A stretch of 8,136 bases of DNA from Chitinophagaceae bacterium. GTDB lineage: Bacteria; Bacteroidota; Bacteroidia; Chitinophagales; Chitinophagaceae. A model generated the notes under the pieces. It had not been told where the DNA came from and ran no database searches. It saw nothing but the letters and a program-made list of their open reading frames with translations. The stretch is from assembly GCA_023251335.1 (NCBI GenBank), contig JAHEZA010000082.1, positions 1 to 8,136 on the forward strand, read 5' to 3'. The translations under genes and the position numbers were made by a program. Below, piece by piece: positions 6,315-8,136 of this stretch; the first letter of the stretch is position 1, and each line of letters starts with the position of its first letter.

Positions 6315-6393
6315 GTTTTGCACTTATGACTTGAACGCAGCAAATGAAAATCCCGGTTATTTGTTCGTTCACTGTTGAAAAAAGATATCGCTA

Positions 6394-6693
6394 TCAGCGC
6401 TCCTCCAAAACCGTTTCATAATGTTCTACCACCGGAAACGGATCGTAATAATGATGAAGCAATTCTTTCCATTTAGTATAAATCGCAGATTGACGGAATC
6501 CAATAAGGTGATCTTCAATTTTTTCCCATTCTACGAGCAATATGTATTTATTATTTTGCTCAATACTTTTTTGAAGAGCGAGGCTTAAAAAACCTTTGGT
6601 GGAACTTATATATTGCCTCGCAATGCTAAAGTCTTCTTCGAACTTTTTTTGTCGGCTGGCATTTACATAAAGGGTAGCTATTTCCAGAATCAT
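6394..6693 (-). CDS. Antibiotic biosynthesis monooxygenase (ABM) domain protein
   Basis: A 99-residue single-domain protein with the ABM ferredoxin-like fold, expected to act as a dimer in the cytoplasm. It opens with the family's first strand (MILEIATLYV). A helix follows, then a GFLSLALQ strand, the KYILLVEWEKIEDH segment (about 49-62), FRQSAIYTKWKELL, and the end HHYYDPFPVVEHYE (80-93). I recognise that ending from proteins annotated as putative quinol monooxygenase or ABM family in many bacteria. Such proteins oxidise quinols or polyphenolic compounds without a cofactor, or degrade haem, but many have no known substrate. The ATG at 6693 is the only sensible start, since a stop lies ten codons upstream and the first strand begins at once. 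It is convergent with the YcxB-like gene and divergent from the hydroxylase gene. TATTATTG on the minus strand (6733-6726) is an imperfect -7 candidate. Confidence 0.88.
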   Translation of the reverse strand: MILEIATLYVNASRQKKFEEDFSIARQYISSTKGFLSLALQKSIEQNNKYILLVEWEKIEDHLIGFRQSAIYTKWKELLHHYYDPFPVVEHYETVLEER

Positions 6694-6881
6694 GCGGATA
6701 AGTTGGTTTATAGTTGCGATTCATGCAATAATATAAAAAAATAATTGTAAAACGTTTTGAAAAGTGGTAATTCTCCCTGATTGTTGAAAAGTCACGTATG
6801 GAGCGTATCGGTAGTGTTGATTCGATAGAATATTCAAACATAATGTCATTTTATTAACTTGCATATTCTAATTTTCGAATA

Positions 6882-8099
6882 ATGAAAGTGGATTATATAG
6901 CGCTGTCTGTTCCTGTTTTTTTTATTCTGATTGGTATTGAATTGACTTATAGTCTTTATAAGAAGATGGCTTATTATCGTCTCAATGACAGTATTTCAAA
7001 CTTGAGCCAGGGTATAGGCCAGCAGCTTACTGGTATTTTTATGAAGACGAGCTTATTTTTTGGATATAAATACATTTATGAACATTGGCGCCTTTTGGAT
7101 TTGCCAAATAGTATTTGGGTTTGGTTGATTTTATTTCTTGGCGTCGATTTTTTTTATTACTGGTTTCACCGCACCAGCCACCAGGTAAACTTGTTGTGGG
7201 CAGCTCACATCGTACATCATCAATCTGAAGAATATAATTTGACAGTAGCCTTACGTCAATCGTGGTTCCAGGGCTGGTTTAGCTGGATATTTTATTTGCC
7301 ATTGGCCCTTATGGGATTTCAACCTTTGATGTTTTTGACGCTGAGTGCATTCAATACGTTGTACCAGTTTTGGATTCATACCAGGACAATAAAAAGTATG
7401 GGCTTCTTAGAATATATTTTAAATACGCCTTCGCACCACAGGGTGCATCATGGATCCAATCCAAAATATATTGACAAAAATCATGCAGGAACGTTGATAA
7501 TATGGGATCGCTTATTTGGTACATTCCAAAAAGAAGAAGAGGAAGTGTATTACGGAACTACAAAACCTTTATCAAGTTGGAACCCGCTGTGGGCCAACGT
7601 TCACTATTGGGACGATCTTATACGAACAGCACGAAAAGCGAAAGGGATCAGAGACAAAATTAATGTTTTTCTAAAGCCGCCCGGTTGGTTTCCGGAATAC
7701 TTAGGAGGCATACAATATCCGTCCGATATAGATAAAGATAATTATAGCAAGTATAATCCGATTTACAATTCAAGCGTTACCGGATATATTTTAATTCAAT
7801 TTATTACCGCGTTGTCTGGCGGCTCAGCGATTTTATTTTTGTACGCAAAAATGGATTGGCTGCACTTAATCTCAGCAAGCGCATTTGTAATTCTTACGCT
7901 GTTAAGCTGTGGTGCACTTTTTGAACAAAAGAAATGGCAGATCAAATTTGAATACCTAAGATTAATCATTGGTATTCTACTTGTTTTATTTTTTGGATTT
8001 GCCACGATGTATAAAATTGTTTTTTTGATATTGCTTTTCATTTCATTAATTTGGTTTTATCGTTTACAGAAAATGAAAACTGATGTCGCAAAAAACTAA
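6882..8099 (+). CDS. Fatty acid hydroxylase/sterol desaturase family protein, alkylglycerol monooxygenase-like
   Basis: A 405-residue integral membrane di-iron oxygenase. The eight histidines that hold the iron pair are all present: HRTSH (His96, His100), HIVHH (His109, His112, His113) and HRVHH (His186, His189, His190). Hydrophobic segments lie near residues 5-26, 49-62, 78-95 and 132-160. Four more near 301-322, 327-346, 359-376 and 378-393 go beyond the core family domain. Around the histidines, SEEYNL, ALRQS, LYQFWIHT, LNTPSHHRVHHG and IDKN-AG-LIIWD match my memory of eukaryotic alkylglycerol monooxygenase (AGMO/TMEM195). PPGW (266-269) and the C-terminal membrane block also align with it. 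AGMO cleaves the ether bond of alkylglycerols using tetrahydrobiopterin. Substrate and electron donor here are unknown, and a hydroxylase acting on another lipid is possible. The ATG at 6882 follows TAATTTTC (6869-6876), one mismatch from a -7 element. A second gene overlaps its 3' end. Confidence 0.92.
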   Translation: MKVDYIALSVPVFFILIGIELTYSLYKKMAYYRLNDSISNLSQGIGQQLTGIFMKTSLFFGYKYIYEHWRLLDLPNSIWVWLILFLGVDFFYYWFHRTSHQVNLLWAAHIVHHQSEEYNLTVALRQSWFQGWFSWIFYLPLALMGFQPLMFLTLSAFNTLYQFWIHTRTIKSMGFLEYILNTPSHHRVHHGSNPKYIDKNHAGTLIIWDRLFGTFQKEEEEVYYGTTKPLSSWNPLWANVHYWDDLIRTARKAKGIRDKINVFLKPPGWFPEYLGGIQYPSDIDKDNYSKYNPIYNSSVTGYILIQFITALSGGSAILFLYAKMDWLHLISASAFVILTLLSCGALFEQKKWQIKFEYLRLIIGILLVLFFGFATMYKIVFLILLFISLIWFYRLQKMKTDVAKN

Positions 8100-8136
8100 A
8101 TTGTTTTATTTCATTTATCTTATTGTCTTTATCACC
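8083..8136 (+). CDS. Start of a hydrophobic protein, cut by the window end
   Basis: An ATG at 8083 opens a frame of 18 codons that runs to the last base. It overlaps the last 17 bases of the hydroxylase gene in the +1 frame. The residues MSQKTKLFYFIYLIVFIT form a short positive N-terminus followed by a membrane helix, the usual start of a polytopic membrane protein or a signal anchor. The overlap suggests translational coupling with the hydroxylase. I suspect a YhhN-type lysoplasmalogenase, because such genes would fit an ether-lipid context, but 18 residues cannot show that. Confidence 0.5.
   Translation, partial: MSQKTKLFYFIYLIVFIT

Noticed and set aside
6749..6758. Palindrome AAAACGTTTT in the divergent gap between the ABM and AGMO-like genes
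   Set aside because: Simple AT-rich palindrome with no partner site. Too short to call an operator.
6626..6841. A 71-codon minus-strand open frame overlapping the start of the ABM gene
   Set aside because: It is out of frame with the clear ABM protein, uses intergenic sequence for most of its length, and shows no family features.
7796..8041. An 81-codon minus-strand open frame opposite the AGMO-like C-terminus
   Set aside because: It is antisense to membrane helices. The composition follows from the opposite strand.

Overview
The window looks like AT-rich chromosome from a member of the Bacteroidota, most likely a Chitinophagaceae-type organism. Four things point there: start regions mostly lack a Shine-Dalgarno sequence; several genes carry the Bacteroidota -7 promoter element TAnnTTTG close to the start codon; the homoserine dehydrogenase has the signature variant I associate with this phylum; and the first protein ends in a phenylalanine like an outer-membrane barrel. 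The genus cannot be fixed from the sequence alone.

Layout. At 2-529 (+) lies the 3' part of an outer-membrane beta-barrel protein whose signal-peptide end is still visible. At 600-3842 four redox genes all point left. In transcription order they are a type II NADH dehydrogenase-like flavoprotein, a zinc-free MDR-family NADPH:quinone reductase-like enzyme, a hemerythrin-domain protein and an adrenodoxin-type [2Fe-2S] ferredoxin. The gaps are 39, 73 and 62 bases. The MDR gene has its own good promoter match, so the set is a co-directional neighbourhood and perhaps not one transcript.

The 498-base gap at 3843-4340 is the most informative non-coding stretch. It contains a promoter (about 4000-4031), a SAM-I (S-box) riboswitch aptamer (4052-4165), and an expression platform with a strong intrinsic terminator (4217-4250). 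A competing antiterminator (4165-4183 with 4217-4234) can be drawn base by base. The controlled gene is a stand-alone homoserine dehydrogenase (4341-5615). S-adenosylmethionine should therefore switch off homoserine supply, which ties this enzyme to the methionine branch. An open frame across the aptamer (3872-4114) is spurious.

To the right are a small YcxB-like membrane protein (5832-6314, +) with a near-leaderless promoter, a small antibiotic-biosynthesis-monooxygenase (ABM) fold protein (6394-6693, -), and a polytopic fatty acid hydroxylase/sterol desaturase family protein (6882-8099, +). The last has all eight family histidines and resembles eukaryotic alkylglycerol monooxygenase over its whole length. 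The start of a further hydrophobic protein overlaps its 3' end and runs off the window (8083-8136). I saw no rRNA, tRNA, insertion sequence, CRISPR array or phage gene. Apart from the riboswitch, the genes belong to known families. The items most worth following up are the AGMO-like gene with its overlapping partner and the redox cluster.
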